Shown here: piece after piece, positions 17,825-25,292 of the stretch
Layout: each line of letters starts with the position of its first letter
How positions within the stretch are numbered: position 1 is the stretch's first letter
Origin: Pedobacter nototheniae
GTDB lineage: Bacteria; Bacteroidota; Bacteroidia; Sphingobacteriales; Sphingobacteriaceae
Assembly: GCF_004335085.1 (NCBI RefSeq)
Contig: NZ_RQRS01000012.1
Location: 87,407-151,406, forward strand
DNA length: 64,000 nucleotides
Direction: 5' to 3'
Notes under the pieces: generated by a model
The model's input: only the letters and a program-made list of their open reading frames with translations
What the model was told of the DNA's origin: nothing
Database searches by the model: none
Made by a program: the position numbers and the translations under genes

Positions 17825-18155
17825 GATTATTCAAGTTGCATTTAATGCAGTTTGCCAGGCAAAAAGAAATGCGGAGTTTGGTAGAGATACTTTTATAGAT
17901 GGACGTACTTATTTGCAGGATTCTGCTATACGTACAATATTTAGGACTTATCCTATTCGTAATGTGGTTCAAATTGATTTCTCCGCTCCATACCTCAATT
18001 ACACTGTTCATACAACTTGTAACAGATTGTTGCTGTTTAAGATTGATGAACTTGGATTGTTTGTCATAAAAACGATTCCGTTTTTCGGTGGCAATAATAC
18101 CCCTTTTAAAAAACCTATTGTTTTATCTTCTAATGCTCAGAGTTCATGTCTTTAA
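17817..18155 (+). CDS. Provirus hypothetical protein 2
   Basis: A 112-residue protein starting at the ATG at 17817 (the frame extends back to a TTG at 17808). Basic and beta-rich in the middle (VVQIDFSAPYLNYTVHTTCNRLLLFKIDE). No motif recognised. It overlaps the previous gene by eight bases and the next by ten, so translation is likely coupled. Confidence 0.6.
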   Translation: MAKIIQVAFNAVCQAKRNAEFGRDTFIDGRTYLQDSAIRTIFRTYPIRNVVQIDFSAPYLNYTVHTTCNRLLLFKIDELGLFVIKTIPFFGGNNTPFKKPIVLSSNAQSSCL

Positions 18156-18313
18156 TTAAGAAAAAATATAAGCGTACAAAGAAACCTATTGAAGCTTATT
18201 CTTTAATGTTTGCTGGTCTTGGTTTTTTATCTCAAACCTCGTTTACATGGGCAAATGATAATGTTTTAAAATCTATTTTAAACGGTTCTCGTGATGTGGA
18301 GTTACGTTCTTAG
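18146..18313 (+). CDS. Provirus small basic protein with hydrophobic core (55 aa)
   Basis: The ATG at 18146 overlaps the previous gene by ten bases, and the frame ends at TAG 18311-18313. It encodes a very basic N-terminus (LIKKKYKRTKKP) followed by a moderately hydrophobic segment (SLMFAGLGFLSQTSF). It could be a small DNA-binding or membrane-associated protein. Its coupled position supports it being real; function unknown. Confidence 0.5.
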   Translation: MSLIKKKYKRTKKPIEAYSLMFAGLGFLSQTSFTWANDNVLKSILNGSRDVELRS

Positions 18314-18332
18314 CCTCCCCCATCGCCTTTTT

Positions 18333-18425
18333 ATGGCTCTTATTGTTTATCCTTTAATTGCTTGTATTCTCTGCGTTTTATTATGGATTATGTTTTTAGT
18401 ATTATTTATAATCTCATTTTTTTAA
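18333..18425 (+). CDS. Provirus 30-residue single-span membrane peptide
   Basis: The ATG at 18333 opens a 30-codon frame that is almost entirely hydrophobic (LIACILCVLLWIMFLVLFII) and ends in TAA exactly one base before the next ATG at 18426. A one-pass membrane peptide of this size is typical of membrane-containing or lysis-active phages. It is too short for statistical gene calling; the tight junction with its neighbour is the main support. Confidence 0.45.
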   Translation: MALIVYPLIACILCVLLWIMFLVLFIISFF

Positions 18426-18638
18426 ATGTCATCTAAGAAAATAGGCTTTAATGTTATTGTGAAAGTGGATAATACTAAATTTATAAAGTATAGAAACGTC
18501 ACAAATTTTAACAGTATGATAAACTACCTCAACCAACATTTTGTTGGTTGGCGGTGGTTTAATTACTATTCACGTGTTAAACCTTACAATCAAATAGGCA
18601 GTTATTCGCCAAAATCGGGTTACTTAACGATTACTTAA
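18426..18638 (+). CDS. Provirus hypothetical protein (70 aa)
   Basis: A 70-residue basic protein rich in Asn, Tyr and Lys with two Trp (VGWRWFNYYSR). It starts immediately after the stop of the membrane peptide. It may bind nucleic acid given its charge and aromatics, but no motif is recognisable. Confidence 0.55.
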   Translation: MSSKKIGFNVIVKVDNTKFIKYRNVTNFNSMINYLNQHFVGWRWFNYYSRVKPYNQIGSYSPKSGYLTIT

Positions 18639-18694
18639 ATCTTTCGGCATCTCTTTTAAACCATTCATCATTTAAGCAAAAAGCTAATTCTTTT

Positions 18695-18889
18695 ATGTCA
18701 ATTTTCTCTAAAAAGCCACATGGTACTTTTTTAGGTAACGTGCTGCGCTCAATTTGCTGTGTATCAACAGGCTACAATGGTACTTTAAATATTTCTGTTT
18801 CTAAAAGTCGTAAAAATATTGAACTCGAAAATTTAAATAAAAGGTCATCCAATATAGATGATTTAGTGCGCTCGCAAAATCTCTTATAA
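18695..18889 (+). CDS. Provirus short paralogue of the 20877 membrane protein (64 aa)
   Basis: The N-terminus SIFSKKPHGTFLGNVLRS aligns almost residue for residue with the N-terminus of the product at 20877-21233 (GLFSKKPGGTFFGNLLRG). A short polar, charged tail (KNIELENLNKR, compare NRIELGQTK) follows, but the C-terminal membrane span of the longer protein is missing. The shared block could be a membrane- or capsid-docking peptide. This looks like a partial duplication with divergence. Confidence 0.55.
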   Translation: MSIFSKKPHGTFLGNVLRSICCVSTGYNGTLNISVSKSRKNIELENLNKRSSNIDDLVRSQNLL

Positions 18890-18925
18890 TACTATAGTAA
18901 ATAATGGATTTATCAAGTATGCTAC

Positions 18926-18959
18926 AATTCAAACTCCCTTAAAATAAGGCACTTGAATT
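18926..18959 (+). other. Hairpin upstream of rep, candidate rolling-circle origin
   Basis: In the 110-bp non-coding gap before rep, AATTCAA (18926-18932) pairs with TTGAATT (18953-18959). Inside it, CCTTA (18937-18941) pairs with TAAGG (18945-18949), leaving an AAA loop and a small internal loop. Rolling-circle replicons commonly place the nick site in or beside such a structure. No nick sequence is known for this Rep, so this is a candidate only. Confidence 0.45.
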
Positions 18960-18999
18960 TGGTTATCGGTCAGGTTTTGCGCCTTTCCCTGCCCTTCTT

Positions 19000-20094
19000 G
19001 TGTCTAATAATTCAAACATGATTCTAAAACAAAACTGCTTCATAATATCAAAATCAGAGTTAACCTGTGTGTTAAATGGCTCTTATGAGCATAAGCAAAA
19101 ACGTGATTTAAAGCATAATTTATACCCTATCCCCACTGCTACGAGTGTTGAGTGGCATGGTTTCGATAATCCGAATTATACTACCGATATTTTAGAACGT
19201 GAAACAACTTTTATAGGTTCTTCCCTTCAAAGGGCTGCACGTCCTGAGTATGTATTTCAAAAGGAGAAAAAGCCTAAATCTGATAAAGAAATAGAGCACT
19301 CGTTAAGTAAGAAAAGTAAAACCAAAATAGTAAATAAGGTTACGGCTTGGACTCGTGCTAATAAAGCTAATAATCATAAAGGCTTATATAATTTTATTAC
19401 TTGTACGCTTACATCGTCTCAGATTGGTACTGATAAAGATTTTACCAAAATGAAAAATGTTTTTTTTACCTATATGCGTAAATACTTTAACCTTAATAAT
19501 TATTTGTACGTCTTAGAAAGGCAATCAAAAAATACTAATAATATTCATTCGCATACGATTGTAGATAGATGGGTACCTTATGAGCGTTTAAATCGTGTGT
19601 GGTGTAAAATCCTTTCCGATAATGGTTATACTTTTCCTTCCCATAATTATATAACGGGTGTTACGGAAATTGTTTCTGTAGCTGAAGCTATGAGGCGTTA
19701 CGACAATAGTGGTGTTTATACGGGTTCGCAAACCTATTTAAATCCAAAAACTAATAGGTATGTTAAACCAACTCGAAACGTAAATAAACCTAACCCTGTA
19801 GACGTTGAAACGATTTATAATTTACAAAGTGTTTCTAAGTATGTAACAAAGTACATTACTAAAAATGACAGTAAAATATTTACAACTGTTTGGAATTGCT
19901 CTCAGTCTGTTAGTAGACTTTGGACGGGAGCAATTATATCTGCTAAAGAGCATTATGTATCCTTAAAAGAGCAAACAGATAAGATAATACCTCTGCACCT
20001 TGACAACGGCTATGTCATGTTTGTAAACTTGCTTAAATATTATACAAAAACGCAAGAAAAAATCTTTGCGATAAATAAGCAAATTATCTTATAA
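19000..20094 (+). CDS. Provirus replication initiator (HUH endonuclease, rolling-circle Rep)
   Basis: A 364-residue protein from GTG 19000 (ATG at 19018 is the alternative). Three rolling-circle motifs can be read: FITCTLTSS (132-140, motif 1), NIHSHTIVDRW with H183 and H185 (metal-binding HUH), and SKYVTKYITKND (Y281 and Y285, the paired catalytic tyrosines, as in phiX174-type Reps). It should nick one strand at the origin and stay covalently attached to the 5' end to start rolling-circle copying. It is the largest gene of the element. A hairpin lies just upstream, and the capsid candidate gene follows within two bases. Confidence 0.85.
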   Translation: MSNNSNMILKQNCFIISKSELTCVLNGSYEHKQKRDLKHNLYPIPTATSVEWHGFDNPNYTTDILERETTFIGSSLQRAARPEYVFQKEKKPKSDKEIEHSLSKKSKTKIVNKVTAWTRANKANNHKGLYNFITCTLTSSQIGTDKDFTKMKNVFFTYMRKYFNLNNYLYVLERQSKNTNNIHSHTIVDRWVPYERLNRVWCKILSDNGYTFPSHNYITGVTEIVSVAEAMRRYDNSGVYTGSQTYLNPKTNRYVKPTRNVNKPNPVDVETIYNLQSVSKYVTKYITKNDSKIFTTVWNCSQSVSRLWTGAIISAKEHYVSLKEQTDKIIPLHLDNGYVMFVNLLKYYTKTQEKIFAINKQIIL

Positions 20095-20095
20095 A

Positions 20096-20860
20096 ATGGA
20101 GATTATAAAAAGTTTAAAAAATTCAACGAGTGTATCGGATTTACAAGTACAGAAAGCTATTTCCCACATTTTAATTACGAAAAAAGGAACATCAAACCCA
20201 ATTAATGGTGAGCGTATTTCTGCGATCCTTAAAACCTCGAGAGGTTCAGAGCAGGTTGTTATTCCTTTGTCTAAAGTACGTGACATTGCAATTATTTCTC
20301 AATTTGAGAATGGTTACATGTTACAGCAATTACTTGCCGGTGGACTTGTTGAAAATGCTTTTATGTTAGAGTTGTCTACTGGCAATGCTTTACAGTTGAT
20401 TGACAATGATTATTTGTCTGTTTCTCTTGAAGGTCTTGAAGAGGCTGCTGAATACGCTGTATTTGGTGTTGAAGTTTTAGAAGAGGCTCGTACTTATATT
20501 AAGTATCAGTCTAACCAGATTGTAGGTTCAGAACCTCAACAAAAGCAATTCTCATTAGGAGATAACAGCGTATCGTTATCTATCAAAAATAATGGGGCTT
20601 TAGCTAAACTCCGTTTGTTTGGTTACAATGGTAAAGAAGTTTCTTATACGCCAACTGAATTAGCTGCTATTGCTCGTGAGATTAATGGTATGACTATGGG
20701 TCCTGATATCTTGGTTGAAGGGGATTCTGTTAACCAAGCTTTCAGCGGTGGTGCTTCTGAGTTCTTTTGGTTGCCTACTACGGCTTATAAAGGCTTTGAG
20801 ATTTCGACTAATGGCGTTATTGATTTGACTTTTGTAACGGTTAATAACTTTTCTTACTAA
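20096..20860 (+). CDS. Provirus candidate major capsid protein
   Basis: A 254-residue protein, neutral to acidic, beta-rich with scattered Gly and Thr and no Cys, ending in aromatic strands (FEISTNGVIDLTFVTVNNFSY). Size, composition and position directly before the small membrane proteins fit a double jelly-roll capsid protein of the PM2/FLiP type, which is around 270-300 residues. No sequence motif proves this fold. Alternatives are a spike or other abundant virion protein. It starts one base after the rep stop. Confidence 0.5.
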   Translation: MEIIKSLKNSTSVSDLQVQKAISHILITKKGTSNPINGERISAILKTSRGSEQVVIPLSKVRDIAIISQFENGYMLQQLLAGGLVENAFMLELSTGNALQLIDNDYLSVSLEGLEEAAEYAVFGVEVLEEARTYIKYQSNQIVGSEPQQKQFSLGDNSVSLSIKNNGALAKLRLFGYNGKEVSYTPTELAAIAREINGMTMGPDILVEGDSVNQAFSGGASEFFWLPTTAYKGFEISTNGVIDLTFVTVNNFSY

Positions 20861-20876
20861 ATAAAGGGGGGTATAA

Positions 20877-21233
20877 ATGGGTTTATTCAGTAAAAAGCCA
20901 GGCGGTACTTTCTTTGGAAATTTATTGCGTGGTGTGGCTTCTAAGGCTTCGGGTGGTTTACTTGGTACAGGTGCTAACCGTATTGAATTAGGGCAGACAA
21001 AAACTAACGCTCAACTTGCTGCCGAATCTCAGCAATTAACCGATGAGATTACAAGGAAACAACAGGAATTGGCTTCTGCTGCTGCGAATGCTTTAAATAA
21101 TTCTGCTGCCTTGAATGCTAATCCCTCGCTTGCTGCTTCCTCTGTTAATTGGGTGTATGTTATCATAGGTGTTTTAGGTGCTGGTCTAATCTTCTTTAAG
21201 GATAAGATATTTAATAAAAAGAAAGGCTTTTAA
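20877..21233 (+). CDS. Provirus tail-anchored membrane protein
   Basis: A 118-residue protein with the N-terminal block GLFSKKPGGTFFGNLLRG shared with the 18695 product, a helical Gln/Ala-rich middle (about 40-75, coiled-coil-like), and one C-terminal span (91-108) followed by a basic tail. This could bridge capsid and internal membrane. A GGGG-rich ribosome-binding-like stretch precedes the ATG. The stop shares a base with the next start (TAATG). Confidence 0.6.
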   Translation: MGLFSKKPGGTFFGNLLRGVASKASGGLLGTGANRIELGQTKTNAQLAAESQQLTDEITRKQQELASAAANALNNSAALNANPSLAASSVNWVYVIIGVLGAGLIFFKDKIFNKKKGF

Positions 21234-21553
21234 TGGAGCGTGCTTATGAAAGCTTTGCTGAGTTATCAGATCAGGGAGGGGGTTATTCCTCTCCTGTTGG
21301 TACTCCCGATATGCCTCAACCTGCAACATATATGTTAAATACAAGTGATAATACAGCGGTTACCGCTCAGCCTTATAGTGTTGAATCTTTCAATGCTCCT
21401 GCGGATTCATTAGGATTAGAGGCTATGCCTGCATCTTTAATTGATTCCCCAATTACTTACTCTAAAAAAATGATAATTGCGGTTGTCGTGGTTGTGGTAA
21501 TTGTAATAGGTTATTTTATTTATAAAAAATCAAAAAAGAATAAAAAGTTTTAA
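21233..21553 (+). CDS. Provirus membrane protein with C-terminal Val-rich span
   Basis: A 106-residue protein with a polar, Pro/Ser-rich N-terminal 75 residues, then a very hydrophobic segment (80-97, IIAVVVVVVIVIGYFIY) and a strongly basic end (KKSKKNKKF). The topology matches the preceding protein. Overlap with it by one base indicates co-translation. Likely a virion membrane component. Confidence 0.6.
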   Translation: MERAYESFAELSDQGGGYSSPVGTPDMPQPATYMLNTSDNTAVTAQPYSVESFNAPADSLGLEAMPASLIDSPITYSKKMIIAVVVVVVIVIGYFIYKKSKKNKKF

Positions 21554-21556
21554 AAA

Positions 21557-21700
21557 ATGGCAAAACAGAATAATAAACAAACGTTGCTAATTGTTGGCGG
21601 TGTTTTAGTGTCAGTTTTAGGTTTCCTTTTCTTTACGGATAAGGGTAAAGAACTTAAAACTAAGCTTGTAACAAAGTTTAAAACAACCTTTAAAGTTTAA
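21557..21700 (+). CDS. Provirus 47-residue one-span membrane protein
   Basis: The ATG at 21557 lies three bases after the preceding stop, and the TAA shares its last base with the next ATG at 21700. The product has one span (about 9-26, LLIVGGVLVSVLGFLFF) followed by a basic tail (KELKTKLVTKFKTTFKV). It is the third small membrane protein in a row. The tight packing is the evidence that it is a gene. Confidence 0.6.
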   Translation: MAKQNNKQTLLIVGGVLVSVLGFLFFTDKGKELKTKLVTKFKTTFKV

Positions 21701-22086
21701 TGGCTAATCAACGTAATAACCGTTCTAATAATTCAAGGAATAATAACGGTAATAACAACAATCAGCCGACTAAAAAACATAGTGGTTGTAAATATACCCC
21801 AAATAGTAAAAACGGTACTCCTGTTACTACAGGGTGGAACTATTCTCGTAGAAACGGGCTTGTTACCTTCCTTTGTGTTACAACTAAAAATACTGAGGTT
21901 CACACGTCTAAGTCGGGTAAAGAATGGCTTAACGTTATGGTAAAGGTCAGTAAGAAAATGTGTAAGGACGAACTTGTTTCGGGTTTAATGGAACGTCACA
22001 CGGGTAAGGTTATTGTAAAAGAATTAGGCATTGTTTTGAACCCAAAAGCCCCTAATGGCGGTTACTGCGGTCAATTCGGTAGCTAA
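21700..22086 (+). CDS. Provirus Asn-rich basic protein, possible ssDNA-binding
   Basis: A 128-residue basic protein. Residues 2-24 are mostly Asn and Arg (low complexity), followed by a folded-looking part with Cys, Trp and alternating strands (EWLNVMVKVSKKMC...GKVIVKELGIVLNP), which loosely resembles an OB-like or small beta-barrel core. A genome-binding or ssDNA-binding role is plausible from charge alone. It is the last gene before the internal terminator. Confidence 0.5.
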   Translation: MANQRNNRSNNSRNNNGNNNNQPTKKHSGCKYTPNSKNGTPVTTGWNYSRRNGLVTFLCVTTKNTEVHTSKSGKEWLNVMVKVSKKMCKDELVSGLMERHTGKVIVKELGIVLNPKAPNGGYCGQFGS

Positions 22087-22124
22087 AATATTGTTTTTTC
22101 ATAGTTTAAGTTTGGTTTAAGTTT

Positions 22125-22157
22125 AAAGCCTCTTCTGTAAGATTAGAGGCTTTTTTT
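22125..22157 (+). terminator. Provirus internal terminator
   Basis: A 9-bp stem (AAAGCCTCT 22125-22133 with AGAGGCTTT 22145-22153), 11-nt loop, T run to 22157. It separates the rep/capsid/membrane block from the lysis and late genes. Confidence 0.85.
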
Positions 22158-22170
22158 AAAAAAAAGCATC

Positions 22171-22311
22171 ATGTTTAAAATTTTAAGTTTAACAAAAAAG
22201 GCTGTAAAATATACTAAGTTTCTTAGTCTTATAGCTGATACAGTAAAGTATTTTCACGATCAAGGTATTGAGCGTGGTCTGTTCTCTGAGCAAACAAACG
22301 AGGCTGTTTAA
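22171..22311 (+). CDS. Provirus small protein (46 aa)
   Basis: The ATG at 22171 opens a 46-codon frame ending at TAA 22309-22311, one base before the ATG of the holin candidate. It encodes an amphipathic basic helix (FKILSLTKKAVKYTKFLSLI) and an acidic end. Supported mainly by its tight junction; function unknown. Confidence 0.45.
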   Translation: MFKILSLTKKAVKYTKFLSLIADTVKYFHDQGIERGLFSEQTNEAV

Positions 22312-22312
22312 T

Positions 22313-22525
22313 ATGATTAGACAGTACTTGTTTACTTTGGCAAGTGTCAATACTACATTGGCAATATTTGGCAACACTGCCCCTATCGCTCAAATTGTTA
22401 ATCAAAAGTTAGTAATCGATATTACAAATTTATTTATTACTGGTGTTATGGGTGCTGTTACTACGATTGGTATAGCTTGGGTTAAGGCGAAGTATCAGAA
22501 AAGGTCTAAGAAGGACGATTTATAA
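22313..22525 (+). CDS. Provirus holin-like membrane protein
   Basis: I chose ATG 22313 (70 aa) rather than the further-upstream start, because it follows the preceding stop by one base. It has two hydrophobic segments (about 5-20 and 36-56) and a charged C-terminus (KAKYQKRSKKDDL), the usual class II holin layout. It lies eight bases before the cell-wall hydrolase, the classic holin-lysin order. It would let the lysin cross the inner membrane. No sequence-specific holin motif is visible. Confidence 0.55.
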   Translation: MIRQYLFTLASVNTTLAIFGNTAPIAQIVNQKLVIDITNLFITGVMGAVTTIGIAWVKAKYQKRSKKDDL

Positions 22526-22533
22526 ATAAAATT

Positions 22534-23127
22534 GTGAAAAATATAAAAAAGTTTATCGAATTAAACAGGGCTGATATCGTGTCTGCATGTGTGGGTACTG
22601 GCTTGTTTCCTTCGGTTTTAATGGGGCAACTTATACAAGAAAGTAGTGGCGATTATGGCGAGTATGGTTTGTCGGGTTTAGCTTATAAATATAATAACTA
22701 TGCAGGTATTAAAGCTTGGGGTGGTTATACGGGTAAGCGTGTTAAATTGAAAACTGGCGAGCAAACAACTGGAGGTAAATCCTATACTGTTTACGCTGAT
22801 TTTTGTTTTTTCGAAGACTTCAAAGATTTCTTAAAGTGGCGTACTGTATTTTTAAAGAAAAATCCTACTTATACCAAAAATCATGTTTTTACTGCTAAAA
22901 CACCGTATGAGCAAATTGTTGCTTTAAAAAAGGCTGGTTATGCTACTGACGTTAATTACGTATCTCGTGTTTACACTCATATTACTGTTAATGGGTTAAT
23001 GTCTTTAGACGTTGATTTAAAAAAAAAGTCTGAACCAAAGTTAGAGAATCCTATCAAGTCTACCTCTTGGTTTGGCAAGTTGTTAGAGGGTTTTTCTTTG
23101 ACTATTGATACCGCAAAGGTTAAATAA
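22534..23127 (+). CDS. Provirus glucosaminidase-type peptidoglycan hydrolase (lysin)
   Basis: A 197-residue protein starting at GTG 22534. Residues 22-135 fit the N-acetylglucosaminidase (LytG/FlgJ-like) domain: LFPSVLMGQLIQESSGDYG with probable catalytic Glu36, then NNYAGIKAW (54-62) and YADFCFFEDFKDFLKWR. It cleaves the glycan backbone of peptidoglycan and is likely the endolysin or a virion entry enzyme. There is no signal peptide, consistent with release through the upstream holin-like protein. Confidence 0.85.
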   Translation: MKNIKKFIELNRADIVSACVGTGLFPSVLMGQLIQESSGDYGEYGLSGLAYKYNNYAGIKAWGGYTGKRVKLKTGEQTTGGKSYTVYADFCFFEDFKDFLKWRTVFLKKNPTYTKNHVFTAKTPYEQIVALKKAGYATDVNYVSRVYTHITVNGLMSLDVDLKKKSEPKLENPIKSTSWFGKLLEGFSLTIDTAKVK

Positions 23128-23128
23128 A

Positions 23129-23683
23129 ATGATAGATAATATAAAAAAACATGTTGGCAGATTTGGCAACGCTGTTGCTAATGTTAACCCTAATTTATTC
23201 CTTTATATAGCCGTTCTTTTGGTTGTTATTGTTTACTTCTGGAATAGAATTCTACAGATTTTTAAGCCTCTTCAAACGGCTGAAAACGAGGCTAAACAAG
23301 TTACAAATCAGAATAAGGTTTACTTATCTAATAAAAGCATTACTAACGACGGTTATTTTATAAATGGTTTAGGTGGTGTTACTAAGTATAGGATAACTAG
23401 TGCTAAACAAAATGCTGAGGATTTGGCAGCTTTATTAAATACGTATCGTGGTGCTAAATGGTATAGTACAACATTGTCTTTCTTTGGATTGGGTAGTATA
23501 ACCCGAATTAAGTATATACTAAATCCGAATTACCCTGCTTCTTATCGTAGGTATGTGCAGGAAATTTATAGGACAGTTTACACTGATAATAGAAGTTTAC
23601 AGACTGATGTAAGGAAAAACTTAACGGGTTTTGCGGGTTCTTCTGCTTGGAATGAAAATTTAACCAAGTACTTTATTAATTAA
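23129..23683 (+). CDS. Provirus membrane protein (184 aa)
   Basis: I chose the ATG at 23129, one base after the lysin stop. There is one strong span (22-40, NLFLYIAVLLVVIVYFW) after a basic head, then a long soluble part containing Tyr-rich segments and Gly/Ser turns. One-pass topology suggests a virion membrane protein or an entry/assembly factor. No known domain. Confidence 0.6.
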   Translation: MIDNIKKHVGRFGNAVANVNPNLFLYIAVLLVVIVYFWNRILQIFKPLQTAENEAKQVTNQNKVYLSNKSITNDGYFINGLGGVTKYRITSAKQNAEDLAALLNTYRGAKWYSTTLSFFGLGSITRIKYILNPNYPASYRRYVQEIYRTVYTDNRSLQTDVRKNLTGFAGSSAWNENLTKYFIN

Positions 23684-23687
23684 AACT

Positions 23688-24224
23688 ATGAATGAATTAA
23701 TTTTAAAATCTCATAAGCAAGGAACGTATTTAGATTATAGTGAGGCTTTTCCTATCTTTCTAGAGCCTGCAAAGTCTTTGTATCAAGTGTCTTTTGAAGG
23801 TTGGAATATACCTTATGAAGAGCCTGCCTCTGCTGTATCTATTTATCTCGATTTACTCGATAAGGATTATCGTAGGTCTTTAATATCTATTTTACCTACC
23901 GATTTTTACTCTTATTTTCCGTCTACCGTTGGTAATAAGGTTTATGGGGTAAAAGATATGCTTGGCGTACTCTATGATAATTATATGCGTAATTATGTTG
24001 CTAAGGATATAAATAGCCCTTTCGCATTTCCTTATCAGTTGTTGCGTAAGGTTGATTTGCTTGTTGATGTTGAGTTGCCTGACTTTATTGTTGAAACTTA
24101 TCAAAGTCTTAAGTTTTGTGTTGTAATTCAGCGACCAAGGGTTGACATTGCTAATTCTTATGGCGATATTAATTTTCCTTCTTCGGGTGTTATAGGTGGT
24201 AATTTAGATTATGCTCACAAGTAA
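23688..24224 (+). CDS. Provirus beta-rich putative minor virion protein A
   Basis: A 178-residue protein with no signal peptide, rich in Tyr, Leu, Pro and predicted strands. It ends in NLDYAHK, nearly the same C-terminal tail as the next product (DLNYAHK). The last strands also resemble each other (LKFCVVIQ versus LTLYVVTTEF). It may be a jelly-roll vertex or spike protein. The next gene overlaps its end or starts one base after it. Confidence 0.55.
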   Translation: MNELILKSHKQGTYLDYSEAFPIFLEPAKSLYQVSFEGWNIPYEEPASAVSIYLDLLDKDYRRSLISILPTDFYSYFPSTVGNKVYGVKDMLGVLYDNYMRNYVAKDINSPFAFPYQLLRKVDLLVDVELPDFIVETYQSLKFCVVIQRPRVDIANSYGDINFPSSGVIGGNLDYAHK

Positions 24225-24714
24225 TATGGGTACTATAACCACTATTGATTCACTTATGCGTAGGCATATAGGTAATTTAGGTCAAATTATACCCGATTCT
24301 ACAAAAAGAACTTTTTCTTTAGATAGCTTAAAGTTACATTTTGGTGGTGCTGGTATGCAGGCTGTTTGCGTAAATTCTTTCTTTCTTGCCGACGAAAACG
24401 GGGCAGTTGTACAGAGTTTTGTTGATGGTTTACACGGTCTTTTTTTGCCTTCATATAATACCGATCTTGGTCGTTCTGATACTTTGTTTAGGTTAAATAG
24501 CGCTTTGTTTTATGCTAATAAATGCGAATCATTTAATACAGAGCCGCAAAAATTGTGGTTTAGTGTTATTGCTAATGACCTTATGTATTCCTATGCAAGC
24601 CCTTCCCCTTCGCTTACTCTATATGTTGTAACTACTGAATTTTATGAAAGGGAGAGGGTTTTTAATTCTGATAATGTAATTCAGAATGTTGATTTAAATT
24701 ATGCACATAAATAA
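24211..24714 (+). CDS. Provirus beta-rich putative minor virion protein B
   Basis: A 167-residue protein (162 if the ATG at 24226, just after the previous stop, is used). Beta-rich; ends in NVDLNYAHK, matching the tail of its neighbour. The tail may be a docking signal to a shared partner such as the capsid vertex or membrane. No other motif seen. Confidence 0.55.
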   Translation: MLTSNMGTITTIDSLMRRHIGNLGQIIPDSTKRTFSLDSLKLHFGGAGMQAVCVNSFFLADENGAVVQSFVDGLHGLFLPSYNTDLGRSDTLFRLNSALFYANKCESFNTEPQKLWFSVIANDLMYSYASPSPSLTLYVVTTEFYERERVFNSDNVIQNVDLNYAHK

Positions 24715-24722
24715 ATTGTAAA

Positions 24723-25061
24723 ATGTCAGTATATCCAATATTAAAAGTTAAAACGTTGCATTTGCCAAAAATTGGTGCTGTTACTTTTGATTTGTCTTTT
24801 CCAAATAACTTTTTAGTTGTTGGTTTAATTTGTCCCGAAATAGAACCTTCCATTGAGTTAGAGTTTAACAGGCAAAATTTAAAGCCTTACGAGTTAGCTT
24901 GTCAAAAGTTTGCTAATGCTGATTATGAGTATTCAAAATCAGATATTGAAGCCCCTAAAACCCGCACGTTTTATTTCCTCGATAAGGTTATTAATGCTAC
25001 ACATACGCCAAGTAATTTCGTTGTCGTTATAGTCTCTTATTTAGAATTTACTAATATTTAA
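24723..25061 (+). CDS. Provirus beta-rich hypothetical protein
   Basis: A 112-residue protein with alternating strands (VKTLHLPKIGAVTFDLSF, NFLVVGLI, NFVVVIVSYLEF). Its size would suit a single jelly-roll or Ig-like domain. It lacks the YAHK tail of the two genes before it. Eight bases separate it from its upstream neighbour. Confidence 0.55.
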   Translation: MSVYPILKVKTLHLPKIGAVTFDLSFPNNFLVVGLICPEIEPSIELEFNRQNLKPYELACQKFANADYEYSKSDIEAPKTRTFYFLDKVINATHTPSNFVVVIVSYLEFTNI

Positions 25062-25065
25062 AATC

Positions 25066-25245
25066 ATGAAATTTAAAAGAATTTATACAGATGGTACAAC
25101 CGATTTTGTTACCGCTGATACGCCTGAAAAGGCTAAAAACAAAAGTGTTAAGCGTAATAAAACTTTGAAGGCTTTACATATTATTGATATTGTAACGGGT
25201 GTAGTTTTGGCTGTATTACAGGTTTTTAAAGCGGTTAAAAACTAA
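25066..25245 (+). CDS. Provirus small protein with C-terminal hydrophobic helix (59 aa)
   Basis: The ATG at 25066 follows the previous stop by four bases; the frame ends at TAA 25243-25245. Basic middle (KAKNKSVKRNKTLK), then one hydrophobic helix (HIIDIVTGVVLAVLQVF). Another small tail-anchored protein of the set. Confidence 0.55.
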   Translation: MKFKRIYTDGTTDFVTADTPEKAKNKSVKRNKTLKALHIIDIVTGVVLAVLQVFKAVKN

Positions 25246-25292
25246 TTTTGTTTTTTGAAAAAAATATATAAATTAGATAAAAAATACACACT

